Source of the DNA: Aeromonas veronii
GTDB lineage: Bacteria > Pseudomonadota > Gammaproteobacteria > Enterobacterales > Aeromonadaceae
Length of the DNA stretch: 64,000 nucleotides
Assembly (NCBI GenBank): GCA_041319085.1
Contig: CP101033.1
Span: forward strand, 3,250,501 to 3,314,500
Direction of reading: 5' to 3'
Below, piece by piece: positions 1 through 8,454 of this stretch; positions within the stretch are counted from its first letter, which is position 1; every line of letters begins with the position of its first letter. The notes under the pieces were generated by a model. It searched no databases. It was not told the origin of the DNA and saw only the letters and a list, made by a program, of their open reading frames with translations. The translations under genes and the position numbers were made by a program.

Positions 1-219
1 ACCCATCTGGCCGCCCGGATAGATGCGGATCTTCATCTTGCCACCGGTAGCATCGCTCAGATCCTTGGCCATCTTGACCCAGGTCTGGTGTACCACGTGG
101 CTGGTGTCCAGATTGTGGGCCAGCTTGAGCGTGACGCTCTCCATGGCCTGAGCGGCAAAACCGGTCAGGGTGAGCGGCAGGGCAAACAGAACGCTGGCGG
201 CAATCTTCTTCATATTCAT
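1..219 (-). CDS. TRAP transporter substrate-binding protein (DctP family), N-terminal part
   Basis: Only the first 73 codons are in the window; the gene runs off the left edge. The start at 219 follows a GAGGG ribosome site at a good distance. Residues 1-25 form a signal peptide (MNMKK, hydrophobic core, ending FAAQA). The mature part begins ESVTLKLAHNLDTSH, and PGGQMG follows near residue 68. This layout is typical of DctP-type periplasmic binding proteins of TRAP dicarboxylate transporters. Such proteins bind C4-dicarboxylates or other organic acids and deliver them to DctQ/DctM membrane subunits, which would lie outside the window. The ligand cannot be told from this fragment. Confidence 0.85.
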   Translation of the reverse strand, partial: MNMKKIAASVLFALPLTLTGFAAQAMESVTLKLAHNLDTSHVVHQTWVKMAKDLSDATGGKMKIRIYPGGQMG

Positions 220-583
220 GGATGTTCCCTCAACATGTTTATTTGGTTGCTCGACAATTCACTGGTCATCGATTGGTGGCCAGCTTATAGCTACTCGACC
301 ACGCGAAATGTGAAAAAAATCACAAGCAACAAACATAAGGAAACATTGTTTTAATTTTTTCGATCCGCATCACCAAATTAAATTAATATATCCAGCGATC
401 ATTCAACCACTACGCCAAATCCTCTCCTGTCGATGAGGGACGGTGCGAACCAGTCCCTATCTCACTCACTGGCCGGTGTCGCCGTTTCCCTTTAACTCCC
501 TGCCGGATTGTTGCCCAGCGTTGCCTCACTCACCGCGGTATTGGGATGTGAATCGAAGGAAGATGCGGACCAAACGTGCCAGA
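220..583. other. Intergenic region upstream of the DctP-type gene
   Basis: No gene could be supported here. The part nearest the DctP start (about 300-400) is AT-rich and likely holds its promoter on the minus strand. The part next to the MFS gene end (about 440-583) is GC-rich, and I see no clear terminator for that gene. ORFs in this stretch have no ribosome sites and look like chance. Confidence 0.5.
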
Positions 584-1717
584 TTAGCCAGGCGCAAAGG
601 GGCGCAGCCGCAGGAAGAACACCGGCAACACCACCAGCACCATCAGGAAGAAGATGCCGCCGCCGAGGGGCTCGAACAGCACGCCACAAACCGCCATCAG
701 GGCCGCCACCGTCATGCCAAGGCCAAGGGCCGCATAGAGCGCCTGGGTCGGGATCAACTGCTCGGCGGGCAGCTGGCGAGTCATAAAACGCACCGCCCCC
801 AGATGACTCATACCGAACGTCACCGAGTGGAGCAACTGCCCCAGTACCAGCACCCACAGCTCGGTCGAGGCACCCAGCAATACCCAGCGCACCACACAAC
901 CGATGGCACCGGCGATAAAGAGACTCTGGGCGCCAAAGCGCTGCAAGAAACGCTTGTCGGCGGCGAACATGCAGATCTCCGCCACCACCCCGAGCGCCCA
1001 GAGATAGCCGATGATGGTGCCGCTATACCCTTGCGCCTTCCAGTAGATGGCGCTGAAACCGTAATAGGCGGCGTGGCTCCCCTGAAGCAGGGCGGTCAGC
1101 AGCAGGAAACGGCGCACTGGAGCGCTGCGCAGGGTCGCCAGCAAGGACGCCTTGGCGCGCTCGCCCTGACTATCTTGCGGTGCAGGATAGAGCGGCAGCC
1201 AGCTGAGTAGCAGCATCAGCACCAGCCCCGCCACCATGGTGTGCAAAATCCACTCGCTACCGAAGTTGCCCACCAACGCCCCCACCAGCGTCGAGGCGAC
1301 GATAAAGGCAAAGGAACCGCACAGCCGCACCTTGCCGTAATCGAGGTGGGCCTGCACCACCATGCGGGTCGCCAGCGCCTCTCCCACCGGCATCAGGGTC
1401 GGATAGATAAAGTTCGCCAGCAGGGTCAAGCCCACCAGCCACCAGAGGTGATGACTGAGATAGAAGCCGAGAAAGGCCAGCAGACTGAGCAGGGAGAGCA
1501 ATCGGGTAATCGGCAGCAGATGACCCGCTCCCTTGATCTGTCCCATCACCATCAGGTTGCCGGCAAAGCGGATCGCCATCCCCGCCCCCAGCAGCAGACC
1601 AATCATCTCGGCGCTGACGCCCACCCCCTCCAGCCAGAGCGACCAGAACGGCAAGTAAGCGCCGTAGACAAAATAGAAGGCGCCGAAAAAGAGCGCTAAC
1701 CAGGAAAACGCGGGCAT
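584..1717 (-). CDS. MFS transporter, HcaT/LacY-like
   Basis: A 377-residue inner-membrane protein with about twelve hydrophobic helices, beginning MPAFSWLALFFGAFYF. The N-terminal pattern (GAYLPFWSLWLEGVG, then a GMAIRF loop) and the length resemble the MFS_1-like branch that includes E. coli HcaT (3-phenylpropionate permease) and LacY-type sugar/H+ symporters. Databases usually name Aeromonas members '3-phenylpropionic acid transporter', but no catabolic genes lie next to it, so the substrate is unknown. It is transcribed in the same direction as the heme receptor at 2008-4113, but a terminator and a possible small RNA separate them. Confidence 0.75.
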   Translation of the reverse strand: MPAFSWLALFFGAFYFVYGAYLPFWSLWLEGVGVSAEMIGLLLGAGMAIRFAGNLMVMGQIKGAGHLLPITRLLSLLSLLAFLGFYLSHHLWWLVGLTLLANFIYPTLMPVGEALATRMVVQAHLDYGKVRLCGSFAFIVASTLVGALVGNFGSEWILHTMVAGLVLMLLLSWLPLYPAPQDSQGERAKASLLATLRSAPVRRFLLLTALLQGSHAAYYGFSAIYWKAQGYSGTIIGYLWALGVVAEICMFAADKRFLQRFGAQSLFIAGAIGCVVRWVLLGASTELWVLVLGQLLHSVTFGMSHLGAVRFMTRQLPAEQLIPTQALYAALGLGMTVAALMAVCGVLFEPLGGGIFFLMVLVVLPVFFLRLRPFAPG

Positions 1718-1808
1718 AGATCCTCTGTAACCGGATGACGGGAGCAGAATGATAACCCATCAGCCCCCACAGATCCCGATGGAAACCCTGTGCAAAAAAC
1801 GAAAAAAC

Positions 1809-1823
1809 TTCAATAAAATTGAA
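1809..1823. promoter_or_regulatory. Perfect inverted repeat, possible operator
   Basis: TTCAAT and ATTGAA face each other across AAA. The repeat lies in an AT-rich stretch just ahead of the candidate small RNA that ends at the 1888-1914 terminator. It could be an operator for that transcript or for the divergent MFS gene. This is inferred from symmetry only. Confidence 0.3.
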
Positions 1824-1829
1824 CTATTA

Positions 1830-1914
1830 GCGAAGGAGCCGAGTCTACTTGGTAACACCTCCTCCTGGTTAGTGTTGCAATCCTTCCACCCGCCCATGGC
1901 GGGTTTCTTTTTTT
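1830..1914 (+). ncRNA. Candidate small RNA with a C-rich loop
   Basis: A plus-strand transcript is suggested by a clear terminator at 1888-1914 that has no upstream gene on that strand: both neighbours are on the minus strand. Upstream of it, AACAC (1854-1858) can pair with GTGTT (1872-1876), exposing a loop containing CTCCTCCT. That loop is complementary to Shine-Dalgarno sequences. An AT-rich stretch at about 1800-1828 could be the promoter, but the -35 and -10 boxes are not convincing. No ORF with a ribosome site is present. The 5' end is a guess. Confidence 0.4.
1888..1914 (+). terminator. Rho-independent terminator without an annotated upstream gene
   Basis: ACCCGCC and GGCGGGT pair around a CAT loop and are followed by TTCTTTTTTT. 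The orientation is plus strand, opposite to both flanking genes. Confidence 0.75.
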
Positions 1915-1958
1915 AGGCCAACATCCGCCCTGCGCCATCGTCACAACATGGCGGCCGC

Positions 1959-1981
1959 AAAAAAGGGGCCGAAGCCCCTTT
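1959..1981 (-). terminator. Terminator of the heme receptor gene
   Basis: AAAGGGGC, TTCG loop, GCCCC, then TTTTTT when read on the minus strand, 27 bases past the stop codon of the receptor gene. Confidence 0.85.
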
Positions 1982-2007
1982 GATCATCTGCGTCTGTTGT
2001 TTGCTCT

Positions 2008-4113
2008 TTAGAATACGTATTTGACCCGTGCACTCAGGTTGCGGCCCGGTTCGGTCATCAGGCTGTTATCGGAGCCTTCGGCACGACCGGCGATGCGCTC
2101 GTAGCTGGTGTACTCCTTGTCAAACAGGTTGAAGACCCCGACGTTGAGCTGCAGATCGGTCATCGGCTTGAACTGGGCGTACATATCCACCACACCCCAA
2201 CCGGCGCTCTTCACGTAATCCTTGCCTGTGCTGTCTTTACGTACTTTGTCCATATCGTCGGCAAAGCGCAGCGCGGTGTTAAAGTTCCATTGGGACTGTT
2301 CCAGACGCACACCGACCGAGCCGTTCAGCGGGCTCAGGCTGTTGATGTAGTTGCCATCCCCATCCTTGCCTTCGATGTAGGCGAGGTTGCCCCAGACATT
2401 GACGATGTCGTTGAGCCAGTAATCCGCCTTGGCTTCGACCCCCTTGGTGGTCGCCTTGCTCAGGTTCTGGTACTGGTAGACGGCGGTGCGCCCCTCTTTG
2501 CCCACTTCCACCATTTCGATGAAGTCGTCGAACTTGTTGTAGAAGCTGGCGACTTCATAGCTGAAGCCGTGGCTGTTGCCACGTACACCGAGATCGATGC
2601 CGTCGCTGCTCTCCGGATTGAGGTTCGGGTTAGGCTCGATACGGTAGCCATAGGCCTGATGGTTCAGGGTGGAGAAGGCGCTGTCATACATGGGGGCCTT
2701 GAAGCCGTGGCTGTACTGGGCGAACAGGTTGGCCGCCTCGTGCGCCTTAAACACCAGACCCAGCTTGGGTGACAACTCCCCTTCGGAGAACTTGTGCAGC
2801 TTGTCGCCTGTGTAGGCCGGATCGTTGTCCGGGGTCATCCGGTAGTAGTCATAACGGGCACCCGGGGTCAGTACCCAGCGCTCGCCAAACTTGATCTCGT
2901 CAAAGGCCCACAGGGCGCTGCGCTCGCTGGTGGTAGCCGGGAAACTCAGCTCGTTGTAGCCGACAAAATCACCGGGAGTGGTCGGCCCCTTGTAACGGGT
3001 ACGCTCGTTGTCGGTGTGCTCGTATTCAACCCCCCAGGCCAGACGGTGATTGGCGACCGCTTTGTGGAACTGCAGCTGGGCGCCGATGTTCTGCTGATCG
3101 AACACGTTGTGATCCAGCGAGTTTTTGGTCACATAGGGGTTGCCGGGGCTGACCGGATATTTGGATGAGGCGTACTGATCCAGCGTCTGCTTGGTGCGGG
3201 CGAAGTAGACCTTGCTATCCATCCGATCGGCCCAGCCTTGATTCAGCGCAATGCCGTGATCCAGCACCACAGAGAGGTTGTCGGTCTGCTTGTCGGTGAT
3301 GGGCTGATCAAAGACGCGGGCGGTGCCAGTACCGACCTTGTTGAGCTTGACCGCATCCGGCTCCTCGCCATCGGTCAGGTAGTCAACGGTCAGCTTGAGG
3401 AACTGCTCATCGGAGAGGTTCCACTTGCTCTTGAGCAGCAGGGCGTGGGTACCGATATCGAATTCGTTCTTGCTGGAGTCGAAATTCTGGGTCACCCCAC
3501 CATCGCGCCAGGTGTAGCGCAGCAGGTTCTCCACTTCACCAGTGCGCAGGGCGCCGGTAAAGCCCGCCATCTTCTGGTGGCTGCTGGAGGCGTAACCGCT
3601 GGTCACATCCAGATAGCTATCCTTGCCCTTGAGGAAATCGCTGGCATCCTTGGTGGTGATGGCAATCACGCCACCCAGCGCATCGGAACCGTAGGCGGCA
3701 GACGCCGGCCCCTTGGCCACTTCCACCTGTTTGATCATGTCGGTATCGAAGTAGCTCTGACCGACACCGCCCTTGCTGTAGGCATCGTTCTGGCGCACGC
3801 CGTCGCGCACCACCTTGACCCGGTTTTCACCCATGCCGCGGATGACGAAGGTCTGGGCATCACCCTGACCGCCGAGCACGGTCACACCGGGTTCGTAGCG
3901 GAACAGATCGGCGACATTGGTGACGACCTGCTCTTCAATCTGCTTGGCGGTGATCACCGAGATGGGGCCGGAGACATCTTCCAGTTTTTGCTCCATCCGT
4001 GAGCCGCTGACGACCAAGACTTCATCCGCCTTCTGGGTGGCAGCAAAGACCTGGGAGGAGAGACCGGCCGCCACGGCGAGGGCAACCAGAGAGAGTGCGT
4101 TATGATGGGTCAC
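2008..4113 (-). CDS. hutA: TonB-dependent heme/hemoglobin receptor
   Basis: A 701-residue outer-membrane receptor. A signal peptide (MTHHNALSLV to SQVFA) is followed by a TonB box-like segment (DEVLVVSG, about residues 30-37), a plug domain (about 45-155, with VRDGVRQND and the GSDALGGVIAI stretch) and a long beta-barrel ending in VKYVF with the terminal Phe expected of barrels. The family is the TonB hemoglobin/transferrin/lactoferrin receptor group that includes HutA, HupA and HugA. It binds heme or hemoglobin at the cell surface and passes heme to the periplasm using TonB energy. The importer hmuTUV and the cytosolic hutZ/hutX genes are nearby, and a weak Fur-like site lies upstream. The symbol is by analogy; HupA or HugA would serve as well. 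Confidence 0.88.
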   Translation of the reverse strand: MTHHNALSLVALAVAAGLSSQVFAATQKADEVLVVSGSRMEQKLEDVSGPISVITAKQIEEQVVTNVADLFRYEPGVTVLGGQGDAQTFVIRGMGENRVKVVRDGVRQNDAYSKGGVGQSYFDTDMIKQVEVAKGPASAAYGSDALGGVIAITTKDASDFLKGKDSYLDVTSGYASSSHQKMAGFTGALRTGEVENLLRYTWRDGGVTQNFDSSKNEFDIGTHALLLKSKWNLSDEQFLKLTVDYLTDGEEPDAVKLNKVGTGTARVFDQPITDKQTDNLSVVLDHGIALNQGWADRMDSKVYFARTKQTLDQYASSKYPVSPGNPYVTKNSLDHNVFDQQNIGAQLQFHKAVANHRLAWGVEYEHTDNERTRYKGPTTPGDFVGYNELSFPATTSERSALWAFDEIKFGERWVLTPGARYDYYRMTPDNDPAYTGDKLHKFSEGELSPKLGLVFKAHEAANLFAQYSHGFKAPMYDSAFSTLNHQAYGYRIEPNPNLNPESSDGIDLGVRGNSHGFSYEVASFYNKFDDFIEMVEVGKEGRTAVYQYQNLSKATTKGVEAKADYWLNDIVNVWGNLAYIEGKDGDGNYINSLSPLNGSVGVRLEQSQWNFNTALRFADDMDKVRKDSTGKDYVKSAGWGVVDMYAQFKPMTDLQLNVGVFNLFDKEYTSYERIAGRAEGSDNSLMTEPGRNLSARVKYVF

Positions 4114-4185
4114 AGCGAATCCTTATTGAGAACTGTTATCAAACAGGCCGCATATTACCCGGCTCTCGACAAAGATCAACAAGAA

Positions 4186-4200
4186 ACGAAATCATTCTCA
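4186..4200. promoter_or_regulatory. Possible Fur box upstream of the heme receptor
   Basis: Read on the minus strand this is TGAGAATGATTTCGT, which matches 9 of 14 defined positions of the 7-1-7 Fur consensus. It lies about 75 bases upstream of the receptor start. Iron control of this receptor family is well known, but the match alone is modest. Confidence 0.4.
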
Positions 4201-4305
4201 TTTGTTTTGAACCAAATTGGTTTTACACTGTCGCCCTGTGTTGCCCTTATTCTCTATTAGCCCCCGAGATGCACCGGCATCCGGGCATATAAGCCGTGAG
4301 ATCCC

Positions 4306-5277
4306 ATGATTAGACGACGTCCCCTGCTCGCCCTGCCGCTGCTGCTGGCAGCCTGTGCCACCCCCACCCAACCGACCGTGTCATCACAGTTGCAGACGCT
4401 CTATGACTACCGGCTAAGCGGCGAGGGAGACGCAGACTTGACGCTGGAGCAGGCGATCGCGCGCATTGCCGACGCCGACATCATTCTGGTGGGTGAGCTG
4501 CACAGCCATCCCGCCGTGCATCTGTTGCAATCGCGCCTGCTGAGCGGGCTCTACAGCGCCGGTCAGCAGCACGGGCGGCCATTGGCCCTCTCCATGGAGC
4601 AGTTCAGCCGCGCCGATCAGAAGACGCTGGATGCCTATCTGGCGAACCAGATTGGTGAAGCGGCCTTGATCCGCGCAGGCAACGCCTGGCCCAACTATCC
4701 GAGTGACTACCGCCCGCTGGTGGAGTTTGCCAAAGCGCACCAGATGCCGGTGATCGCCGCCAACGCCCCCAAACCGCTGGTGAGTTGCGTCGGTCAGGAG
4801 GGGGCTGAGTGGCTCGACAAACTGCCCGCGTCGCGCCGCAGCCAGCTGGCCCGCCAACTGACGCTGGGGGATGACCCCTATCGCCAGAAGTTTATGGCTT
4901 CCATGCATCACGGCGACGCCGACAGCAACACCCGCCGCTTCGCCGCCCAGACCAGCTGGGACGACACCATGGCCGAGAGCATGGTGGATTATCTCGCCAA
5001 GCACCCGGGCCAGCAGATCATGCATATCGCCGGCAATTTCCACGTCGAGGGGGGGCTTGGGCTCGCCAGTCGCATCGCCAGCCGCAATCCAGCCCTCAAG
5101 GTGGCGCTGGTCGTCCCCCGCACAGATGAGACCTCTGTTGCAGATCGCGCAGCCGATGTGCAGGTAACCATCATGCCGCTGCCTAAGCGCTGGCAAAACA
5201 GTGACGAGATGAAGCAAGATATGGGCGCGCTGCATCAATCCCGCAGTCGTGACTGCAGCCAGTGGCTGCAACCCTAA
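4306..5277 (+). CDS. ChaN-family heme-binding lipoprotein
   Basis: A 323-residue lipoprotein. The signal peptide ends in a lipobox (LLAAC, Cys17). The body contains ILVGELHSHPAVH near residue 60, the signature of the ChaN / 'haem-binding uptake, Tiki' fold, followed by SMEQFSR and a late HIAGNFHVEGG segment. ChaN of Campylobacter binds two hemes at a dimer interface and is iron-regulated; PhuW-type relatives sit in heme-uptake loci. It is divergent from the heme receptor and could share its regulatory region, which fits a role in handling heme at the outer membrane. The exact role is unknown. Confidence 0.85.
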   Translation: MIRRRPLLALPLLLAACATPTQPTVSSQLQTLYDYRLSGEGDADLTLEQAIARIADADIILVGELHSHPAVHLLQSRLLSGLYSAGQQHGRPLALSMEQFSRADQKTLDAYLANQIGEAALIRAGNAWPNYPSDYRPLVEFAKAHQMPVIAANAPKPLVSCVGQEGAEWLDKLPASRRSQLARQLTLGDDPYRQKFMASMHHGDADSNTRRFAAQTSWDDTMAESMVDYLAKHPGQQIMHIAGNFHVEGGLGLASRIASRNPALKVALVVPRTDETSVADRAADVQVTIMPLPKRWQNSDEMKQDMGALHQSRSRDCSQWLQP

Positions 5278-5302
5278 TCTTTCAGGAAACGGCGGGTAAA
5301 AT

Positions 5303-5857
5303 ATGGATGTGTTACTGATCATCGATGTGCAGCAAGGCTTGTTCAACGAGCCCCGTTACCGCCAGGAGCAGGTGCTGGCCAATATCAATCGGGCGGCGGC
5401 CCATGTCAGGCAGCAACAGGGACGGGTCATCTATATCCAGCATGACTCGCCCCCTGGTACCGAACTGGAACCGGGCACCCCGGGTTGGCAACTGCACAGT
5501 GCGCTGCAGCCAGCCAAGAGCGATAGCCGGGTACGCAAGACAGCCTGTGACAGCTTTCTCGATACCGAGCTTGCCTTCCTGCTGGCCGAGCAGCCGGTCG
5601 ATCGACTGATCCTCTGTGGCTGCGCCACCGATTTCTGCGTCGATACCACGGTGCGCAGTGCCGCCTCCCATGGGTACGAGGTGCTGGTGTTGAGCGATGG
5701 TCACACCACCGCCGATCGCCCCCACCTGAACGCGGCCCAGATCACCGAGCACCATCACTGGATGTGGCGCCACCTCAGCCTGCCGGAGGGGCGCAGTGTC
5801 ACCCTGCTCACCACCGACGAGCTGCTGGCAGTAACACCCGCCCTGCAGCCGTGCTAA
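5303..5857 (+). CDS. Isochorismatase-like cysteine hydrolase
   Basis: A 184-residue cytosolic alpha/beta hydrolase of the isochorismatase/nicotinamidase superfamily. The expected catalytic triad is visible: Asp8 in LLIIDVQ, Lys79 in VRKTACDSF, and Cys112 in CGCATDFCVD. The cis-peptide region around GCATD is also present. Members hydrolyse amides or enol ethers; the substrate cannot be told from sequence. It starts 25 bases after the ChaN-type gene and probably shares its transcript, but no functional tie to heme is evident. Confidence 0.85.
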   Translation: MDVLLIIDVQQGLFNEPRYRQEQVLANINRAAAHVRQQQGRVIYIQHDSPPGTELEPGTPGWQLHSALQPAKSDSRVRKTACDSFLDTELAFLLAEQPVDRLILCGCATDFCVDTTVRSAASHGYEVLVLSDGHTTADRPHLNAAQITEHHHWMWRHLSLPEGRSVTLLTTDELLAVTPALQPC

Positions 5858-5894
5858 TCTGCGAGCCTAGCCTCGTTTCTCACCGGAGTCTGTC

Positions 5895-6278
5895 GTGCGC
5901 CTGTTGTCTGCCACCCTGTTGTTGATTGTTCCCCTGCTGTCGGCCTGCTCCAGCTTGCCCGGACAGAAGTATGACAGGCCGGAACCCCTGTTTCTGACCC
6001 ACATCAACGAGGAGGGGAGCAAGCGCTTCACCTTTGAAGCCGCGCCCAACGACACCTTGCCGCGCGGCCTCTCGGCGGCCCAGAGCCAGCGGCTGCAGGA
6101 ACAGCGGGAAGCCTTGCAGGAGAACCTGCTGACCGAGACCCTGGCGACCAAGCAGTATTGCCGCCAGGGGTACATAGTGCTGAGCCAGACCTCCTGGAAG
6201 GTGCGGGGGGAGTGCAACGAAACGGCCACCGATGCCGATCGTCGCGCTTTTCCCAACAAGGCCAGCTGGCAGGATTGA
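5895..6278 (+). CDS. Small lipoprotein of unknown function
   Basis: 127 residues starting at a GTG (5895) with CCGGAG seven bases upstream. The N-terminus MRLLSATLLLIVPLLSAC ends in a lipobox with Cys18. The remainder is polar, with a mid-protein region rich in Gln/Arg/Glu (LSAAQSQRLQEQREAL) likely to be helical, and two further cysteines near the C-terminus. I do not recognise a family. It is third in the ChaN/isochorismatase run and is followed by a strong bidirectional terminator. Confidence 0.75.
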   Translation: MRLLSATLLLIVPLLSACSSLPGQKYDRPEPLFLTHINEEGSKRFTFEAAPNDTLPRGLSAAQSQRLQEQREALQENLLTETLATKQYCRQGYIVLSQTSWKVRGECNETATDADRRAFPNKASWQD

Positions 6279-6303
6279 ACAGGCCGGATGAGATAACGCA
6301 ATA

Positions 6304-6333
6304 AAAACGGGCAGCCCAGTGGCTGCCCGTTTT
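6304..6333. terminator. Bidirectional terminator between the lipoprotein gene and hutZ
   Basis: AAAACGGGCAGCC and GGCTGCCCGTTTT pair around CAGT. The A and T runs make it work in both directions, ending the ChaN operon on plus and hutXZ on minus. Confidence 0.85.
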
Positions 6334-6365
6334 GTTATGACGGCTGTCGTGGTCGGCAGGGATCG

Positions 6366-6923
6366 TCAGACCGGCGCATCGGCCGGGCTGGTGAGCTCGG
6401 CACCGTTGTCGATGCGCTTATGCCCTTCCACCAGATGGACGAAATCCACCAGCTCGTCACCGGAGACCGCAAACGCCTGGCCGAAGCCCTTGACGAACAG
6501 CCCCTGCTCCGGCTTGAGGCGGAACAGTTTGAAATCCTTGAGGTTGGAGAGACCCATGATGATCTCGCCAAAACGCCCCTCCAGCGCCGCCACCGCCTTG
6601 CTCCAGCGAGCGTCGTCACGGGCCACCACTTCGGCCACCGCATCGAAGGTCAAGCGCTTGCGGGCAAACAGCTCGCGGGCACCGCTCTCATCCTCGATCA
6701 GCATCAGGGATACCCTGGGCACCTGTTGCAGGTTGCGGGCGTGGCGGGCGATCTCGGAGATCAGCACATAGTAGCCATCTTCCTGCAGCACAAACGGGGC
6801 ATAGCTGGCATTGGGATTGCCTTCGCCATCGACGGTGGCGAGCTGCAGGGTACGGCAGCTGTCGCGAAACTCGCGGATCTCCGGTTGCAGGCGGTTCTGC
6901 AGACGCTCCTGACGTTCACTCAT
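6366..6923 (-). CDS. hutZ: Heme utilization protein HutZ/HugZ
   Basis: 185 residues, of the pyridoxamine 5'-phosphate oxidase-like split-barrel fold (LQLATVDGEGNPNASYAPF near residue 28, then ISEIARHARNLQ). Its length and neighbour HutX identify it as HutZ/HugZ, a cytosolic heme-binding protein that in Vibrio and Plesiomonas is needed to use heme iron and can open the porphyrin ring. A C-terminal His in VEGHKRI is in the region where the heme ligand of V. cholerae HutZ lies. Its ATG overlaps the end of hutX by four bases, so the two are translationally coupled. Confidence 0.92.
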   Translation of the reverse strand: MSERQERLQNRLQPEIREFRDSCRTLQLATVDGEGNPNASYAPFVLQEDGYYVLISEIARHARNLQQVPRVSLMLIEDESGARELFARKRLTFDAVAEVVARDDARWSKAVAALEGRFGEIIMGLSNLKDFKLFRLKPEQGLFVKGFGQAFAVSGDELVDFVHLVEGHKRIDNGAELTSPADAPV

Positions 6924-7432
6924 GCTTTGACTTCCTCTTGAGAGTTGTGGCGCAGCGCCATGAAACGGGTGACCTGATCGGCCAGCAGCTGGCGTTTCTC
7001 GTCACGACCCAGATAGACCTTGAAAATGCAGCGGCCGGAGTGACCGAAGAATTGGAAGGAGTGCCCCTCCTTGCCCATGAACAGCTTGCTGACCAGCGCA
7101 ATCCCCGCCACGTTGTCGAGCTTGAGGTGACCATGCAGCTCACCATCGCGGCCCATCAGGTTGTAGTAGCCGCGTGCGTCCTTGCCTTTCGGGAAGGGGG
7201 CTTTTACCTCGAAGATGGAACCTTCTGATTCGACGATGGTGGTCACCGGGCCCCAGTCGGCCAGATCTTCCAGCAGACCTTGCGCGCGATCGGCCGGTAG
7301 CAGGGTCACCAGCTCGGCGGGCAGATGGCGAACCACCTCCCATTCGCTGATGGCAAGCTGGGCCGCCATGGTAGACGGATGAGCGCCGGGATCCTGCTCC
7401 AGCAGCGCGTGAATGCGTTGTGCAATGCTCAT
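6920..7432 (-). CDS. hutX: Cytosolic heme carrier HutX/HugX
   Basis: 170 residues, of the HugX/HutX/ChuX family of cytosolic heme-binding proteins. It opens with an N-terminal HTH-like helical segment (HPSTMAAQLAISEWEVVRHLP) and then the beta-rich heme-binding part. In V. cholerae HutX passes heme to HutZ. It is the first gene of the hutX-hutZ pair and diverges from hmuT; the Fur box at 7513-7533 lies 80 bases upstream and probably controls both sides. Confidence 0.92.
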   Translation of the reverse strand: MSIAQRIHALLEQDPGAHPSTMAAQLAISEWEVVRHLPAELVTLLPADRAQGLLEDLADWGPVTTIVESEGSIFEVKAPFPKGKDARGYYNLMGRDGELHGHLKLDNVAGIALVSKLFMGKEGHSFQFFGHSGRCIFKVYLGRDEKRQLLADQVTRFMALRHNSQEEVKA

Positions 7433-7512
7433 GTTTTCTCCCTCTGCGGAACTAGGTCGTCCCGCTGTTTATCATGGCGGCTACTCTAATAAAGCACCGA
7501 AATCAATGCAAT

Positions 7513-7533
7513 TGATAATTGCTATCATTATCA
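7513..7533. promoter_or_regulatory. Fur box in the hutX-hmuT intergenic region
   Basis: A near-palindrome. The 19-base core at 7514-7532 matches the classical Fur consensus at 15 of 19 positions, with both outer hexamers perfect. It lies between the divergent hutXZ and hmuTUV operons, so one Fur dimer pair could repress both when iron is plentiful. Confidence 0.88.
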
Positions 7534-7602
7534 GTGCATTTTTTCCAAAGCCTTGATATTCTCGGCGGCACACCCGTTTCATTCACCCCTTCGGAGGTTA
7601 GC

Positions 7603-8454
7603 ATGGGCCGTCGTCTTGCCCTCGCCATCACCCTGCTCTGCAGTTCACTGTCTCACTTCTCTGCCGTTGCCGCCGACGGCCAGCAAGAGCGTATCGTCAG
7701 TATCGGTCCCGCCACCACAGAACTCATTCTGGCCCTTGGCGGTGAATCGAGCCTGATCGCCACCGATGTCAGCAGCCCCTTGCCAAAAGGGCTGCCCAAG
7801 GTGGGTTATCACCGGGCACTGGCCGCCGAAGGGATCCTGAGCCTCTCCCCCACCCGACTGGTGGGCAGTGACGAGATGGGCCCGGCCCCGACCCTGGATC
7901 AGCTGCGCCGTGCCGGGGTCAAGGTGGAGGTGCTGGATACCGCGCCGACCCTCGCCAACCTCAATCAGCGTATCGACACCCTCGCCAGCCTGCTGGGCAA
8001 CAAAGCAGCTGGCGATCGCCTGAAGGCAGAGATCCGGGCCCAGACCGATCAGCTGGCGACGCAAGCCAAACAGAACAAACCGCTCAAGGTCGCCTTCCTG
8101 TTGCTGCACAAGGGGCAACCCACCAGCATCGCCGGGGGGGACACCACCGCCAGCGCGCTGGTCTCGCTGGCGGGCGGCATCAATCCGGTCGCCGAATTGC
8201 GTAACTACAAGCCGGTATCCGCCGAATCCCTCATCGAGATGCAGCCCGATCTGGTGCTGGTCAGCGGTCGTGACTGGCAGCAGTATGCCGATCCGGCCAA
8301 GGTGCTGGCGGAAGTGCCCGCACTGGCCGCTACCCCGGCTGGCAAGCGCAACGCCATTCACGCCATCGACGGTCACGCCCTGCAAGGGGGCCTGAGCCTC
8401 AACTCCCTGCAACAGGCGAACCAGATCGCCCAGTGGATCAAGAAGGGGTCATGA
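7603..8454 (+). CDS. hmuT: Heme ABC transporter periplasmic binding protein
   Basis: 283 residues from the ATG at 7603, chosen over an upstream in-frame start (7519) because CGGAGGT lies just ahead of it and it opens directly into a signal peptide (MGRRLALAITLLCSS to AVAA). The mature protein has the class III binding-protein layout: ERIVSIGPATTELILALG, then TDVSSPLPKGLPKVGY, and a long linker helix. The HmuT/HutB family delivers heme to the HmuUV permease. Its stop codon overlaps the hmuU start. Confidence 0.9.
   Translation: MGRRLALAITLLCSSLSHFSAVAADGQQERIVSIGPATTELILALGGESSLIATDVSSPLPKGLPKVGYHRALAAEGILSLSPTRLVGSDEMGPAPTLDQLRRAGVKVEVLDTAPTLANLNQRIDTLASLLGNKAAGDRLKAEIRAQTDQLATQAKQNKPLKVAFLLLHKGQPTSIAGGDTTASALVSLAGGINPVAELRNYKPVSAESLIEMQPDLVLVSGRDWQQYADPAKVLAEVPALAATPAGKRNAIHAIDGHALQGGLSLNSLQQANQIAQWIKKGS

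Noticed and set aside
443..1210. Long plus-strand ORF opposite the MFS gene
   Set aside because: Mirror frame of a membrane-protein gene; rich in His/Gln/Arg and without a ribosome site.
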